64,000 bases of DNA from Flavobacterium sp. (GCA_015234525.1 JADGMX010000006.1:62001-126000), one strand, 5' to 3'. Shown: positions 1 through 8,701, counted from the stretch's first letter. Notes: generated by a model from the sequence alone, not told the origin. Numbers and translations are program-made.

Positions 1-74
1 AGGAAAAAAAGGAATTTTTCTTCATAATAGTTGTTAAATGATTAGCAATTCCAAAAATACCTTTTTAAAATTAA

Positions 75-97
75 AAAGCCACCTTTAAGGTGGCTTT
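75..97 (-). terminator. Terminator of the alkaline phosphatase gene
   Basis: Stem AAAGCCACCTT/AAGGTGGCTTT lies just past the phosphatase stop codon. On the minus strand a T-rich stretch follows; on the plus strand a run of T also follows, so it may work both ways. Confidence 0.75.
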
Positions 98-117
98 ATC
101 AATTTTTTTTTCTAAAA

Positions 118-1533
118 TTAAAATGTGTTGCTGACTTCGGCAGCCGAGAGCATCAAATAATGAAGGTCGACGTTCTTTACGAAAGGTTTTAAAAGGTCGC
201 TTCCGGGTCCGAACATGGCGAGTTCAACGTGATCCGCGGAATGATCCATGCTTATCCATCCAACCGAATTGGTTTTCTTTTGCATTTCGGCGAACGCATG
301 AAACGGAAGCTTGCGGTAATTGTACAATCCGTCTTCGCCTTTGTGGAGTCCGTCATAATAACTAAGGACGGTTTTTGCATCTTCTTCGGAAATGGTTCCG
401 CCATTTGCATAATCGATGACTTCACGAACTTGTGCTACGGTCGACTTTGGCGTGATCGAATTCAGGATCCATTCATTCGTCTTTTTATAATTTTGGATGC
501 GGTCGAAATTTGCATCGGCATTCTTGCCATAGATGATTCCGGGATTTGCATTTCCGTGATCGGTAGTGATGATGACTAAAGTTTCCTTGTCTTTTTCAGC
601 AAACCCGATCGCAATTTTTACGGCTTCATCAAAAGCGAGTTGTTCGTGGATCAGCCCGCCAACATCATTGGCATGCGCCGCCCAATCGACTTTACCGCTT
701 TCAACCTGAAGCACAAATCCGTTTTTGTGGTTTTTCATTCGGTCGATTGCCTTTTGGGTCATTTCGGCCAGCGTTGGAATTTCCGTTTTTAACTTCTCGT
801 CATTATTGCGGTCAATATAATAAGGTAGCGAATCTTCGCCAAACACGCCGAGGATCTTATTGTTTGGAGAAGCTGCAAGCAGTGCGGTGCGATTTTTAGC
901 AACCTGATATCCTTTTTGCTGAAAGCGCGCGTACACGTCGATTTTATCCTTGCGCTTGTTGGATGCAAAGTATTGGTTTCCGCCGCCTAACATAACGTCG
1001 AAATCTAATTTGAGGTATTCCTCTGCAATTGATTCCATGCTACCGCGACTTTTTGAACTGACGCAGAAGCCCGCCGGTGTTGCATGGGTAATGGCAACGG
1101 TTGTGACGCAACCCGCCATTTTTCCGGATTGTTTGAATTTTTGCCAGATCGGAAGAAATTCTTCGCCATTTGCCGCAACATTCAGCGACCCATTGGGTAC
1201 CCGCACGCCGCCGCCCCACGCCGAACTTGCCGCAGCCGAATCGGTTACGATTGAGCTTGCAGATGCCGTTTCCATTAAGGCGCGACTAACACGGTTGTCC
1301 TTATATAATTGTAGCCAGTTGCTTGAGCGGTCGTATTTGCGATTGAGAAAAATATCGGCCATGTTAAGCGTTCCGCTACTCATGCCGTCGCTGACCATGA
1401 AAATAATGTTTTTTGCCTTTTTGCCTTTTGAGGCGTGCTCGAAGTCGGAGTTGGTGAGTGCGTGAAGCGGACTAACAAGCGTGGCACCAATAGCGGCCAT
1501 CGATCCGCTTTTGAAAAATTTTCTTCTATCCAT
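118..1533 (-). CDS. Alkaline phosphatase, Tat-exported
   Basis: A 471-residue alkaline phosphatase of the PhoA superfamily, which releases phosphate from monoesters outside the cytoplasm. The N-terminus MDRRKFFKSG followed by a hydrophobic stretch is a twin-arginine signal. Visible active-site parts: metal-binding Asp in VSDGM (about residue 49), the nucleophile in TDSAAASSAW (Ser about 99), VESGKVDWAAHAND, TTDHGN and a C-terminal DHSADH histidine motif. Length is normal for the family. It is monocistronic, with a promoter-like TACCTTTG 20 bases upstream and a terminator after the stop. Phosphate regulation is likely for the family, but no Pho box was recognised. Confidence 0.92.
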   Translation of the reverse strand: MDRRKFFKSGSMAAIGATLVSPLHALTNSDFEHASKGKKAKNIIFMVSDGMSSGTLNMADIFLNRKYDRSSNWLQLYKDNRVSRALMETASASSIVTDSAAASSAWGGGVRVPNGSLNVAANGEEFLPIWQKFKQSGKMAGCVTTVAITHATPAGFCVSSKSRGSMESIAEEYLKLDFDVMLGGGNQYFASNKRKDKIDVYARFQQKGYQVAKNRTALLAASPNNKILGVFGEDSLPYYIDRNNDEKLKTEIPTLAEMTQKAIDRMKNHKNGFVLQVESGKVDWAAHANDVGGLIHEQLAFDEAVKIAIGFAEKDKETLVIITTDHGNANPGIIYGKNADANFDRIQNYKKTNEWILNSITPKSTVAQVREVIDYANGGTISEEDAKTVLSYYDGLHKGEDGLYNYRKLPFHAFAEMQKKTNSVGWISMDHSADHVELAMFGPGSDLLKPFVKNVDLHYLMLSAAEVSNTF

Positions 1534-1552
1534 TTGGGGTGTAATATGGTTT

Positions 1553-1560
1553 CAAAGGTA
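1553..1560 (-). promoter_or_regulatory. -7 promoter element of the phosphatase gene
   Basis: TACCTTTG on the minus strand matches the Bacteroidota -7 consensus TAnnTTTG and ends 19 bases before the ATG. No clear -33 TTG was seen. Confidence 0.5.
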
Positions 1561-1683
1561 AAAAAGTATGAACGTGTTTATGTTAAGGATTAATTATTTT
1601 AAACGATTGGGTATCATTTTTAGTGGGTTGCAAGGCTGTAAATCGCTTAAGTGTGAAAGAGCGACATTCCGGAATGCAAAAGG

Positions 1684-1793
1684 CCCTAGCCCCGATTGAA
1701 GCCGGTATCCTTTTTTGACCGGGAAATTTGTTTTAGTTAACCGAATGATATCAGGGCAAAAAAGATAAAGGCGAAAAGCGGGAATAGCTCCTT
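1684..1793 (+). ncRNA. Structured repeat copy 1 (Flavo-1-like)
   Basis: First of nine related elements. The 5' edge is CCCTAGCCCCG and the 3' edge GCGGGAATAGCTCCT. The outer arms pair CCCG with CGGG, an inner arm pairs GCC with GGC and TATC with GATA, and a variable T-run/A-run hairpin forms the apex. It points toward sucC in the 340-bp divergent region between phosphatase and sucC, which holds nothing else but the two promoters. Assignment to the Flavo-1 RNA family is from memory of its sequence and untested. Confidence 0.65.
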
Positions 1794-1837
1794 CAATAAA
1801 TCAAGTGCACACCTTCGTTTAATTGCCTAGAAAATGT

Positions 1838-1845
1838 TATTTTTG
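1838..1845 (+). promoter_or_regulatory. -7 promoter element of sucC
   Basis: TATTTTTG fits TAnnTTTG and ends 28 bases before the sucC ATG at 1874. An in-frame upstream start at 1823 would lie before the predicted transcript start, which supports the shorter protein. Confidence 0.55.
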
Positions 1846-1873
1846 TTGCACTTTTAAGTACAAAAACTTCATT

Positions 1874-3067
1874 ATGGATATACACGAATACCAGGGAAAG
1901 GAAATTTTGGCGAGCTACGGAGTAAAGACTCAACGTGGTTACATTGCGAATAATCCACAGGAAGCGGTTGCTGCCGCGAAGAAATTAACTGCTGAAACCG
2001 GAACAGGATGGCACGTTATCAAAGCGCAGGTTCATGCCGGCGGACGTGGAAAAGGCGGGGGTGTTAAGCTTGCAAAGAATCTTCAACAAGTTGAGGAATT
2101 GGCTGAGCAAATCATCGGAATGCAACTTATTACGCCGCAAACTTCTGCCGAAGGTAAAAAAGTTCACAAGGTGCTTGTCGCTGAGGATGTTTATTACCCG
2201 GGAGAAAGTGAGACGTCTGAATTTTACATGTCTGTGCTTTTAAACAGAGGTAAAGGCCGCAATATGATCATGTATTCTACTGAAGGTGGAATGGACATTG
2301 AAGAAGTTGCTGAAAAGACGCCACATTTAATTTTCACTGAAGAAATCGATCCGAATGTGGGATTGCAAGGTTTTCAGGCGAGAAGAATTGCGTTTAACCT
2401 TGGACTTTCAGGGAACGCGTTCAAAGAAATGACACAATTTGTTACTTCATTATACAATGCATATATTGGATCTGATGCTTCGATGTTTGAGATCAATCCG
2501 GTTTTGAAAACGTCTGACAACAAAATTATCGCTGTTGATGCGAAAGTGAATTTGGACGACAACGCACTTTACAGACAAGCGAAATATGCTGAAATGCGCG
2601 ACATCAGAGAGGAAAATCCGATCGAAGTTGAAGCAAAAGCGGCAGGTTTGAACTATGTTGACCTTGATGGAACAGTTGGTTGTATGGTAAACGGTGCCGG
2701 ACTTGCGATGGCAACCATGGACCTTATCAAATACGCAGGTTACGAGCCGGCGAACTTCCTTGACGTTGGTGGAACAGCTGATGCAAAACGCGTTGAGCTT
2801 GCTTTCAGAATTATCTTGAAAGATCCGAACGTGAAAGCGATTTTGATCAATATTTTTGGTGGAATCGTTCGTTGCGACCGTGTAGCGCAAGGTGTCATCG
2901 ATGCCTACAAGAATATGGGCGATACGATTAAAGTGCCTATTATTGTTAGGCTTCAAGGTACAAACGCTGAAGTTGCAAAGGAAATGATCGACAATTCGGG
3001 TATGCCGATTTTGTCTGCGGTTCAATTCCAGGAAGCTGCTGACCGTGTTAAAGAAGCTTTAGGATAG
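1874..3067 (+). CDS. sucC: Succinyl-CoA ligase (ADP-forming) beta subunit
   Basis: A 397-residue SucC, the nucleotide-binding half of succinyl-CoA synthetase in the citric acid cycle, which makes ATP or GTP from succinyl-CoA. The start MDIHEYQGKEILASYG is the classical SucC N-terminus, so the 17 extra upstream in-frame residues are not coding. The ATP-grasp fold covers about residues 1-235 with the Gly-rich loop GGRGKGGGVKLAKN. The C-terminal CoA-ligase domain contains NGAGLAMATMD and GGIVRCDRVAQGV. No sucD lies beside it, so the alpha subunit must be encoded elsewhere. A strong bidirectional terminator follows. Confidence 0.97.
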   Translation: MDIHEYQGKEILASYGVKTQRGYIANNPQEAVAAAKKLTAETGTGWHVIKAQVHAGGRGKGGGVKLAKNLQQVEELAEQIIGMQLITPQTSAEGKKVHKVLVAEDVYYPGESETSEFYMSVLLNRGKGRNMIMYSTEGGMDIEEVAEKTPHLIFTEEIDPNVGLQGFQARRIAFNLGLSGNAFKEMTQFVTSLYNAYIGSDASMFEINPVLKTSDNKIIAVDAKVNLDDNALYRQAKYAEMRDIREENPIEVEAKAAGLNYVDLDGTVGCMVNGAGLAMATMDLIKYAGYEPANFLDVGGTADAKRVELAFRIILKDPNVKAILINIFGGIVRCDRVAQGVIDAYKNMGDTIKVPIIVRLQGTNAEVAKEMIDNSGMPILSAVQFQEAADRVKEALG

Positions 3068-3090
3068 TTTTTTTAAAGTTATATATTTAG

Positions 3091-3119
3091 GAAAATCCCG
3101 GTGTTGAGCCGGGATTTTC
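3091..3119. terminator. Bidirectional terminator between sucC and VOC genes
   Basis: Stem AAAATCCCGG/CCGGGATTTT with a 7-base loop and a T-run on the plus side. It separates the convergent sucC and VOC operon. Confidence 0.85.
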
Positions 3120-3123
3120 GTTT

Positions 3124-3570
3124 TTAGGAATTTTGTGATTGATCTTCAGCAAAACTAATCATCCAGCTGATGCCAAAGCGATCTGTTAATGCGCCAAAGT
3201 AATCGCCCCAAAATGCGTGATCCATCGGCATGATGTTCGAACCATCTTTCGACAACCCTTCGAATAGGCGATCGGCTTCTTCCCGCGAATCGGTGTTGAT
3301 CGATACAGAAATGTTGTTTCCTTGTTTATATGCCTCGCCACCACAACCGTCAAAGCTGTCGCTTCCCATGATGGTTTGTCCGTTGTCGAGCGTCAGGCTA
3401 ACGTGCATGATTCGCTCGCCGAGTTCGGGACTGATTTCCATTCCTTCGCCGGATGGAATGTCTTTAAACTTGCCGAAGAATTCGACTTTACCGCCAAATA
3501 CCGAGTGGTAATAGGTAAAAGCTTCTTCGCAGTCTCCGTTGAAATTCAGATACGAATGAAATTTTGCCAT
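3124..3570 (-). CDS. PhnB-like VOC family protein
   Basis: A 148-residue single-domain protein of the vicinal oxygen chelate superfamily, PhnB/YjdN subgroup (older databases misname these 3-demethylubiquinone methyltransferases). The start is placed at MAKFHSYLNFNGDCEEAF because that is where family similarity begins; an open frame runs 33 codons further upstream but covers the previous gene's end. Recognisable parts are YYHSVFGGKVEFFGKF, IMHVSLTLDNGQTIMGSD and the C-terminal WGDYFGALTDRFGISWMI. The true substrate is unknown. It lies 19 bases after a second VOC gene and is probably cotranscribed with it. Confidence 0.85.
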   Translation of the reverse strand: MAKFHSYLNFNGDCEEAFTYYHSVFGGKVEFFGKFKDIPSGEGMEISPELGERIMHVSLTLDNGQTIMGSDSFDGCGGEAYKQGNNISVSINTDSREEADRLFEGLSKDGSNIMPMDHAFWGDYFGALTDRFGISWMISFAEDQSQNS

Positions 3571-3589
3571 AATGATGATTTTAAAGTTG

Positions 3590-4003
3590 TTATTGTTTAG
3601 GTAGTTTCTCCATGTCCATATAAAGCATGTTCCATCGATGATTGTCGGGATCTTCAAATCCGAAACCATACATCCAGCCGTCTTTTTCAGCGGGTTCGCT
3701 AAATATTCTTTCCCCGGTAGCGACCACTTTTTGATAGAATTGGTCGACTTCCTCTTTGGACTGAGCGTCGAACGAGATTAACACCTCAAATGCGGATGAG
3801 GTATCGGCGATCTTACTATTGGCGAAAGATTCGATCGTTGGCTCGAGAAAGAGCATGATAGGCGGCATTTGCGGGCCAACCATCAGCGATAAGCAATCAG
3901 TTGATTCGAATTTGGTGTCGAATGAAAAACCGATTTTTGAGAAGAAGTCGCGCGAAACCGCCAGATTCTTTACAGGTAGATTGATCCAATATTGCTTAAC
4001 CAT
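3590..4003 (-). CDS. VOC family (glyoxalase/bleomycin-resistance-like) protein
   Basis: A 137-residue VOC-fold protein beginning MVKQYWINLPVKNLAVSRDFF, with the typical closing motif GFEDPDNHRWNMLYMD. Such proteins are lactoylglutathione-lyase-like enzymes or binding proteins, and the substrate cannot be read from sequence. It is the first gene of a two-VOC operon with the PhnB-like gene downstream. Confidence 0.85.
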   Translation of the reverse strand: MVKQYWINLPVKNLAVSRDFFSKIGFSFDTKFESTDCLSLMVGPQMPPIMLFLEPTIESFANSKIADTSSAFEVLISFDAQSKEEVDQFYQKVVATGERIFSEPAEKDGWMYGFGFEDPDNHRWNMLYMDMEKLPKQ

Positions 4004-4025
4004 AATCGATAAATTTGTTGTTACT

Positions 4026-4033
4026 CAAACTTA
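4026..4033 (-). promoter_or_regulatory. -7 promoter element of the VOC operon
   Basis: TAAGTTTG on the minus strand fits TAnnTTTG and ends 22 bases before the ATG of the upstream VOC gene. Confidence 0.5.
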
Positions 4034-4092
4034 CGATTGCGGATGCACTTAGAACGGGTTAATTCCGACTATAAAAGTGGGAAATGCGACAG

Positions 4093-4503
4093 TTAGCCTT
4101 TTTTGTTTTTGCCGTTGTTAAAGCGTACTTTTTCTACAATCTGAACTTTTGGCGCTTTTTGTTTGCTGCGGGGTTGAGACGGTCCGCGTGGCGCCGGCTT
4201 TTTTGGTGCTGGTTTTTCTGAAGTTTTTGGTGCCGGCTTTGATGCCGCATTTGCACGGATAACATCCATGGCATTTTTCGGGTTTTCCTTGGTTCCGCGT
4301 AGGTGAATGACAAGGGCATTCAGGAAATTTCGGAGAACCTGATCGCCACATTCCATATAGTTGGGATGATCCTGACTGCGGAAAAATGCGCTTAATTCGG
4401 CTTTAGAAATTCTGAAATCAACTAATTCGAGGATTTCCACGATTTGATCATCACGTAATTGAAGGGCAACCCTTAATTTTTTAAAAATATCATTATTGTT
4501 CAT
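4093..4503 (-). CDS. DUF1456 (YehS-like) protein with Lys/Pro/Ala tail
   Basis: A 136-residue cytoplasmic protein. Residues 1-70 (MNNNDIFKKLRVALQLRDDQ to IHLRG) resemble the DUF1456 repeat of E. coli YehS, whose function is unknown. YehS carries two such repeats and this protein only one. The remaining half is low complexity, rich in Lys, Pro and Ala, with repeated KPAPK-type motifs and a basic end (NNGKNKKG), suggesting a disordered nucleic-acid-binding tail. It is divergent from the TerB-like gene. Confidence 0.75.
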   Translation of the reverse strand: MNNNDIFKKLRVALQLRDDQIVEILELVDFRISKAELSAFFRSQDHPNYMECGDQVLRNFLNALVIHLRGTKENPKNAMDVIRANAASKPAPKTSEKPAPKKPAPRGPSQPRSKQKAPKVQIVEKVRFNNGKNKKG

Positions 4504-4543
4504 AAGAGTGCCTTTACAGATGGAAGTCGATTATTAGATTTGG

Positions 4544-4551
4544 CAAAGATA
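4544..4551 (-). promoter_or_regulatory. -7 promoter element of the DUF1456 gene
   Basis: TATCTTTG on the minus strand, 40 bases before the ATG at 4503. Confidence 0.5.
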
Positions 4552-4629
4552 CGGATTTATAGTAGTGCGGATTGCAATCGGCTTTTGCATTTTCATATGA
4601 AAAATGATATTTTAGCTGAAAATAACCAT

Positions 4630-5031
4630 ATGAATACCTACGAACAAAAATTGAGTTTGCTTTCTGAAATGATCGAGTTTGCTAAAGTTGACGGCGAACT
4701 ACACGAGCGGGAAATCGAATTTTTGGCGTTGGTAGCAGAAGAATTAAAGATCGAAAAACCGGTTTTCATTGAATTGTTCCGTCAGCAATCGGACCTTAAA
4801 ATCATCAAATCAGAGGCACAACGAATTCATCAATTTTACCGATTGGCTCTACTGATGCAGGTTGATGGCATTTTGCACGAGCGCGAAAATATTGCGATAC
4901 GTCAACTCGGAATCAACATGGGATTAAACCCGTCTGCAATGAACCGCGTACTCGAAATGTTGCAGAAATCGACTACGGGAACGCTCCAGGCTGAACAAAT
5001 CTTTAATACTTTTAAGGAACAGCAGAACTGA
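4630..5031 (+). CDS. TerB-like helical protein
   Basis: A 133-residue protein when started at MNTYEQKLSLLSEMIEFAKV. An upstream in-frame ATG at 4597 would add 11 residues. The two similar segments with (A/Q)VDG.(L/H)HERE, at about residues 18-27 and 77-87, match the acidic duplicated core of TerB/co-chaperone DjlA N-terminal domains, which bind metal in tellurite-resistance TerB. No other ter genes are near, so tellurite resistance should not be inferred. Its stop codon abuts the stop codon of convergent uvrB with no bases between. Confidence 0.75.
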   Translation: MNTYEQKLSLLSEMIEFAKVDGELHEREIEFLALVAEELKIEKPVFIELFRQQSDLKIIKSEAQRIHQFYRLALLMQVDGILHERENIAIRQLGINMGLNPSAMNRVLEMLQKSTTGTLQAEQIFNTFKEQQN

Positions 5032-7020
5032 TTAAATCTTTTCCTGTAACATTTTAATTTCGTCGCGCCATTTCGCAGCCTGCATAAAATCGAGGTCTTT
5101 TGCCGCTTTTTCCATTGCTTTCCGGGCTTCCTTGATTTTTTTGTCTACCTCCGCTTTTGATAAATATTGATTTTCAGGTTCAGCGGCTTTCAACGCTTTG
5201 TTTTCGAAGTATTGTGTCGACACTGAATTTTTCGCCAGAACGCTGTCAATTCGTTTGTTGAGTGCTTGTGGAACCACGTTGTTTACCCGATTATACTCCA
5301 TTTGTTTTGCGCGACGGTAATTTGTCTCATCGATTGTAGCCTGCATCGATTTGGTGATTGTATCGGCATACATAATCGCCTTTCCATTCAGGTGACGCGC
5401 CGCACGACCAACGGTTTGGGTCAGCGACCGGTTGCTTCGAAGAAATCCTTCTTTGTCGGCATCGAGAATGGCCACCAATGAAACTTCGGGTAAATCGAGC
5501 CCCTCACGAAGCAAGTTGACTCCAATCAGTACATCGAACAATCCTTTTCGCAAATCCTGCATGATCTCAACGCGTTCGAGGGTGTCGACTTCCGAGTGGA
5601 TATAGCGACAACGGATTGCGACTTTAGTCAGATACTTGGTTAGTTCTTCTGCCATTCGCTTGGTAAGAGTTGTTACCAGAACGCGTTCGTCAAGTTCGAC
5701 ACGTTGCTGAATTTCCTCGATAAGGTCGTCGATTTGATTCAGGCTCGGACGAATTTCGATAATCGGGTCGAGTAGGCCGGTTGGTCGAATAACTTGCTCA
5801 ACATATATTCCTTCTGATTTTTCGAGTTCGTAATCAGCCGGAGTTGCCGAAACGTAAACCACCTGATTTTGCATCGCTTCAAACTCTTCAAACTTCAGCG
5901 GTCGGTTATCCATCGCAGCCGGAAGTCGGAAGCCGTATTCCACAAGGTTTTCCTTTCGCGATCGGTCGCCGCCGTACATGGCATGAACCTGCGATATGGT
6001 AACGTGACTTTCGTCGACCACCATCAAAAAGTCTTTTGGGAAATAATCGATCAAACAGAACGGACGCGTGCCGGGAAGTCGCCCGTCAAGATACCGGGAG
6101 TAGTTTTCGATTCCGCTACAATAACCGAGTTCACGAATCATCTCCAGGTCAAAATTGGTTCTCTCTTCAAGGCGCTTTGCCTCAAGGTGTTTGCCGATGC
6201 TGTTAAAATAATCAACTTGTTTGACAAGATCCTGCTGGATTTGCCAGATCGCACCTTGTAAAACCTCAGGCGAAGTGACAAACATATTTGCGGGATAGAT
6301 ATTCAGTTTGCCATATTTCTCAATGACTTTAGATGTAGTGGCATTAAAGGCTTCAATTTCCTCAATCTCATCGCCAAAAAAATGAATGCGAAACGGTTCA
6401 TCGCCATAACTCGGGAAAACTTCTACTGTATCGCCTTTGATCCTGAAGCTACCCGGATTGAAGTCGGCTTCCGTCCGAGCATAAAGGCTTTGAACGAGTT
6501 TATGTAAAAATTTGGTGCGTGAAATAATCTGGCCACGTGAGATCGATATCACGTTTTTCTGAAACTCGACCGGATTTCCGATACCATACAAACACGAAGC
6601 TGATGCTACGACGATAATATCACGACGTCCGGACAAAAGTGACGAGGTGGTGCTCAATCGCATTTTCTCCAGCTCTTCGTTGATTGAAAGGTCCTTTTCG
6701 ATGTATAAACCCGTAACGGGAATAAACGCTTCCGGCTGATAATAATCATAGTACGAAACGAAATACTCAACGGCATTCTCCGGAAAAAACTGCTTGAATT
6801 CGGCGTACAACTGAGCTGCAAGCGTTTTGTTGTGAGCGAGGACAAGTGTTGGCTTTTCAACTTTTGCGATCACATTTGCCATCGTAAAGGTTTTACCCGA
6901 TCCGGTCACACCTAACAAGGTTTGATACTTGTCGCCGTTGACAATGCCTTGGCTGAGTTTTTCGATAGCCTGCGGTTGATCGCCGGTTGGCTTATATTCT
7001 GAAACAACTTTGAATTTCAT
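5032..7020 (-). CDS. uvrB: Excinuclease ABC subunit B
   Basis: A 662-residue UvrB, the damage-verifying helicase-like subunit of nucleotide excision repair that is loaded by UvrA and recruits UvrC. Visible: Walker A LLGVTGSGKTFTMAN near residue 40, the beta-hairpin YYDYYQPEAFIP that inserts behind lesions, Walker B DESHV, helicase motif VGRAARH, and the C-terminal UVR motif at about 622-657 that contacts UvrC. Length is normal. uvrA lies 50 kb away at 55600-58386, so the genes are not linked. Confidence 0.98.
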   Translation of the reverse strand: MKFKVVSEYKPTGDQPQAIEKLSQGIVNGDKYQTLLGVTGSGKTFTMANVIAKVEKPTLVLAHNKTLAAQLYAEFKQFFPENAVEYFVSYYDYYQPEAFIPVTGLYIEKDLSINEELEKMRLSTTSSLLSGRRDIIVVASASCLYGIGNPVEFQKNVISISRGQIISRTKFLHKLVQSLYARTEADFNPGSFRIKGDTVEVFPSYGDEPFRIHFFGDEIEEIEAFNATTSKVIEKYGKLNIYPANMFVTSPEVLQGAIWQIQQDLVKQVDYFNSIGKHLEAKRLEERTNFDLEMIRELGYCSGIENYSRYLDGRLPGTRPFCLIDYFPKDFLMVVDESHVTISQVHAMYGGDRSRKENLVEYGFRLPAAMDNRPLKFEEFEAMQNQVVYVSATPADYELEKSEGIYVEQVIRPTGLLDPIIEIRPSLNQIDDLIEEIQQRVELDERVLVTTLTKRMAEELTKYLTKVAIRCRYIHSEVDTLERVEIMQDLRKGLFDVLIGVNLLREGLDLPEVSLVAILDADKEGFLRSNRSLTQTVGRAARHLNGKAIMYADTITKSMQATIDETNYRRAKQMEYNRVNNVVPQALNKRIDSVLAKNSVSTQYFENKALKAAEPENQYLSKAEVDKKIKEARKAMEKAAKDLDFMQAAKWRDEIKMLQEKI

Positions 7021-7038
7021 TAATGAAGTCTATTTCAG

Positions 7039-7046
7039 CAAAGTTA
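7039..7046 (-). promoter_or_regulatory. -7 promoter element of uvrB
   Basis: TAACTTTG on the minus strand ends 18 bases before the uvrB ATG. uvrA has an equally placed TATCTTTG. Confidence 0.55.
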
Positions 7047-7069
7047 CAAACGAAAAATGCAACTAAAAG

Positions 7070-7963
7070 TTAAAAAGCAGCTGCAAAACGCCATGCCAGA
7101 ATTCGGCTTTGCTTATTTCCCTGCGACATGTGGATCCATTTGTGATTTAGGGTTCCAACTTTTGCCAAAACTTTTTCCAGCGACTTAATATGTGACGCTT
7201 TTGATACTAATGTGGTAAACCAGCCGACCTGCTTCTGATAATGTTTACTTTCAAAAATCATTTGGGTTACGAATTTGAGTTCGCCGCCATCGCACCATAA
7301 TTCGTTGTTTTTTCCACCGAAATTAAGGTCGGCTTTCAAAGTTTTGGTTTGCGAGAGATTGTTGACTTTGCGACTAGCCGCGTCGTTTGCATCGTTTGCA
7401 GAGGCGTGAAACGGCGGATTACAGATTGTAAAGTTGAAACGATCCTGAGGCATAATGATGTTTTTGAAAATATTCCGTGGACTATCCTGAAGCTGAAGTT
7501 CTATTGAATTTGCGAGATGCGCGTTTGATTTGATGAGTTTAACACAATTTTGAATGGCATGTTGATCGATATCTGATGCGACGAAATTCCACTGATAAAT
7601 CGCATTTCCCAAAATCGGGTAAATCATGTTGGCGCCGGTTCCGATGTCGAGTCCGACGATTTGATTACCGGTTGGAATCTTTTCAGAATCGGCCGAAAGA
7701 AGATCGGCGATGTGATGAATGTAATCGGCTCGGCCGGGAATTCCGGGTGTTAAGTAATCCGAGGGAAGATCCCAATTTATGTGATAGCACGCTTTAAGAA
7801 GCGCTTTGTTAAGAAGTAGAACTGCTTTTGGATCCGCAAAGTCGATTGTTTGGCGATCGTTGATTTTCTTGATAAGAGATTTAAGGTCGGGAACAGCTTC
7901 TGATAATTTATCGAAGTCGTATGGTTGCCGATGCAGGTTTCGCGGATGCAGATTTGTTTTCAC
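7070..7963 (-). CDS. rlmF: 23S rRNA (adenine(1618)-N6)-methyltransferase
   Basis: RlmF methylates A1618 of 23S rRNA using S-adenosylmethionine. The N-terminus reads KTNLHPRNLHRQPYDF, the SAM site includes GLDIGTGANMIYP, and the catalytic motif is CNPPFHAS. I chose the GTG at 7963 (297 residues) because family similarity starts right after it and a TATCTTTG element ends 4 bases upstream. The in-frame ATG at 7999 would overlap the thiamine pyrophosphokinase gene by 22 bases. With the GTG start the mRNA may be nearly leaderless. The Arg/Gln-rich C-terminus ends in LAWRFAAAF. Confidence 0.93.
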   Translation of the reverse strand: MKTNLHPRNLHRQPYDFDKLSEAVPDLKSLIKKINDRQTIDFADPKAVLLLNKALLKACYHINWDLPSDYLTPGIPGRADYIHHIADLLSADSEKIPTGNQIVGLDIGTGANMIYPILGNAIYQWNFVASDIDQHAIQNCVKLIKSNAHLANSIELQLQDSPRNIFKNIIMPQDRFNFTICNPPFHASANDANDAASRKVNNLSQTKTLKADLNFGGKNNELWCDGGELKFVTQMIFESKHYQKQVGWFTTLVSKASHIKSLEKVLAKVGTLNHKWIHMSQGNKQSRILAWRFAAAF

Positions 7964-7967
7964 CCGA

Positions 7968-7975
7968 CAAAGATA
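7968..7975 (-). promoter_or_regulatory. Possible -7 element of rlmF
   Basis: TATCTTTG on the minus strand, only 4 bases before the GTG start. If used, the transcript would begin at or just before the start codon. The gene could also be read through from the upstream thiamine pyrophosphokinase gene. Confidence 0.4.
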
Positions 7976-7977
7976 CT

Positions 7978-8649
7978 TTAATTCGGCTGATCGATACACT
8001 CCATAAGAAGCAGATCGCCGTGAGAATGTGTGATTGACACTATCCCGTCGGTGGAAACCGAATTGCTGCTTCCGGTTCGGTAACCAAGCGTCAGCGTTTC
8101 ATTTGACAGCGGATACTCAAGGTTTTTGGTGGTAATTCCGCTTACTTCACCAATTGGGATCAGTGAGATAATGGTGTTTGCGGGATACCATTTTTCGAAT
8201 TTTCGGGGAAGCACAAGCACTTTTGAATAATCGTCGAGGACGACAATTTTGATTTTATCGCGGTAGCGAACGATGTTGGTCAGATTGGTAATGGTGTGAT
8301 CCGCTCGTCTTCCTGTTGCCCACACCACATTAACTGCCGGAAAACCACGTTGAATCAGATAATCAAGTGCTTTTTCGAGGTCGGTTTTTTCCTGATCGGG
8401 CGTATGGACAATGTCTAGCGGATATTGAAGATCGGAAATTTCAGCAATGTTCAGGTTGTGATCGAAATCGCCCAGCAAGACGTCGACTTTTATCCCGCGG
8501 TCAACCACCCGATGAATAGCCGAGTCAAGTACGACCACCAATGGTGACCATTCGAGGAGTTGGCCTAAAAGTTCGTCGCTGCAAGCTTCGCCATTGGCAA
8601 TAATCAGTGCTGGTTCTTGGTCGTCTCGAATGATGTGATGGGAGGACAT
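7978..8649 (-). CDS. thiN: Thiamine pyrophosphokinase
   Basis: A 223-residue enzyme that transfers pyrophosphate from ATP to thiamine to make thiamine diphosphate. Diagnostic motifs are LLGDFDH (about residue 58-64), TPDQEKTDLEKAL and the ATGRRADHT loop, which correspond to the catalytic core of the TPK family. The C-terminal B1-binding part contains GYRTGSSNSVST, which matches the usual G..TGLSN segment. It runs co-directionally into rlmF with 14 bases between stop and the chosen GTG. No thiamine riboswitch was recognised upstream, where only repeats lie. Confidence 0.92.
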   Translation of the reverse strand: MSSHHIIRDDQEPALIIANGEACSDELLGQLLEWSPLVVVLDSAIHRVVDRGIKVDVLLGDFDHNLNIAEISDLQYPLDIVHTPDQEKTDLEKALDYLIQRGFPAVNVVWATGRRADHTITNLTNIVRYRDKIKIVVLDDYSKVLVLPRKFEKWYPANTIISLIPIGEVSGITTKNLEYPLSNETLTLGYRTGSSNSVSTDGIVSITHSHGDLLLMECIDQPN

Positions 8650-8660
8650 GGGGGTTGGGT

Positions 8661-8701
8661 GTTGGATTTTGGGTGAAGGGTGAAAGGTGAAAGGTTTTGG
8701 G
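8661..8701. repeat. GGTGAAAG-type short repeats
   Basis: G-rich stretch upstream of thiN with repeated GGGTGAAGG/GGTGAAAGG units at 7-9 base spacing. No promoter element was found in it. Confidence 0.5.

Noticed and set aside
950..1465. 171-codon open frame on the plus strand
   Set aside because: It lies antisense within the alkaline phosphatase gene, has no promoter element and no recognisable protein features.
2450..3025. 191-codon open frame antisense to sucC
   Set aside because: Shadow of sucC codon usage; low-complexity Asn/Arg/Phe-rich translation without family features.
4630..5031. Tellurite resistance gene
   Set aside because: Only the TerB-like fold is suggested; no other ter genes are present and such domains occur in many unrelated contexts.
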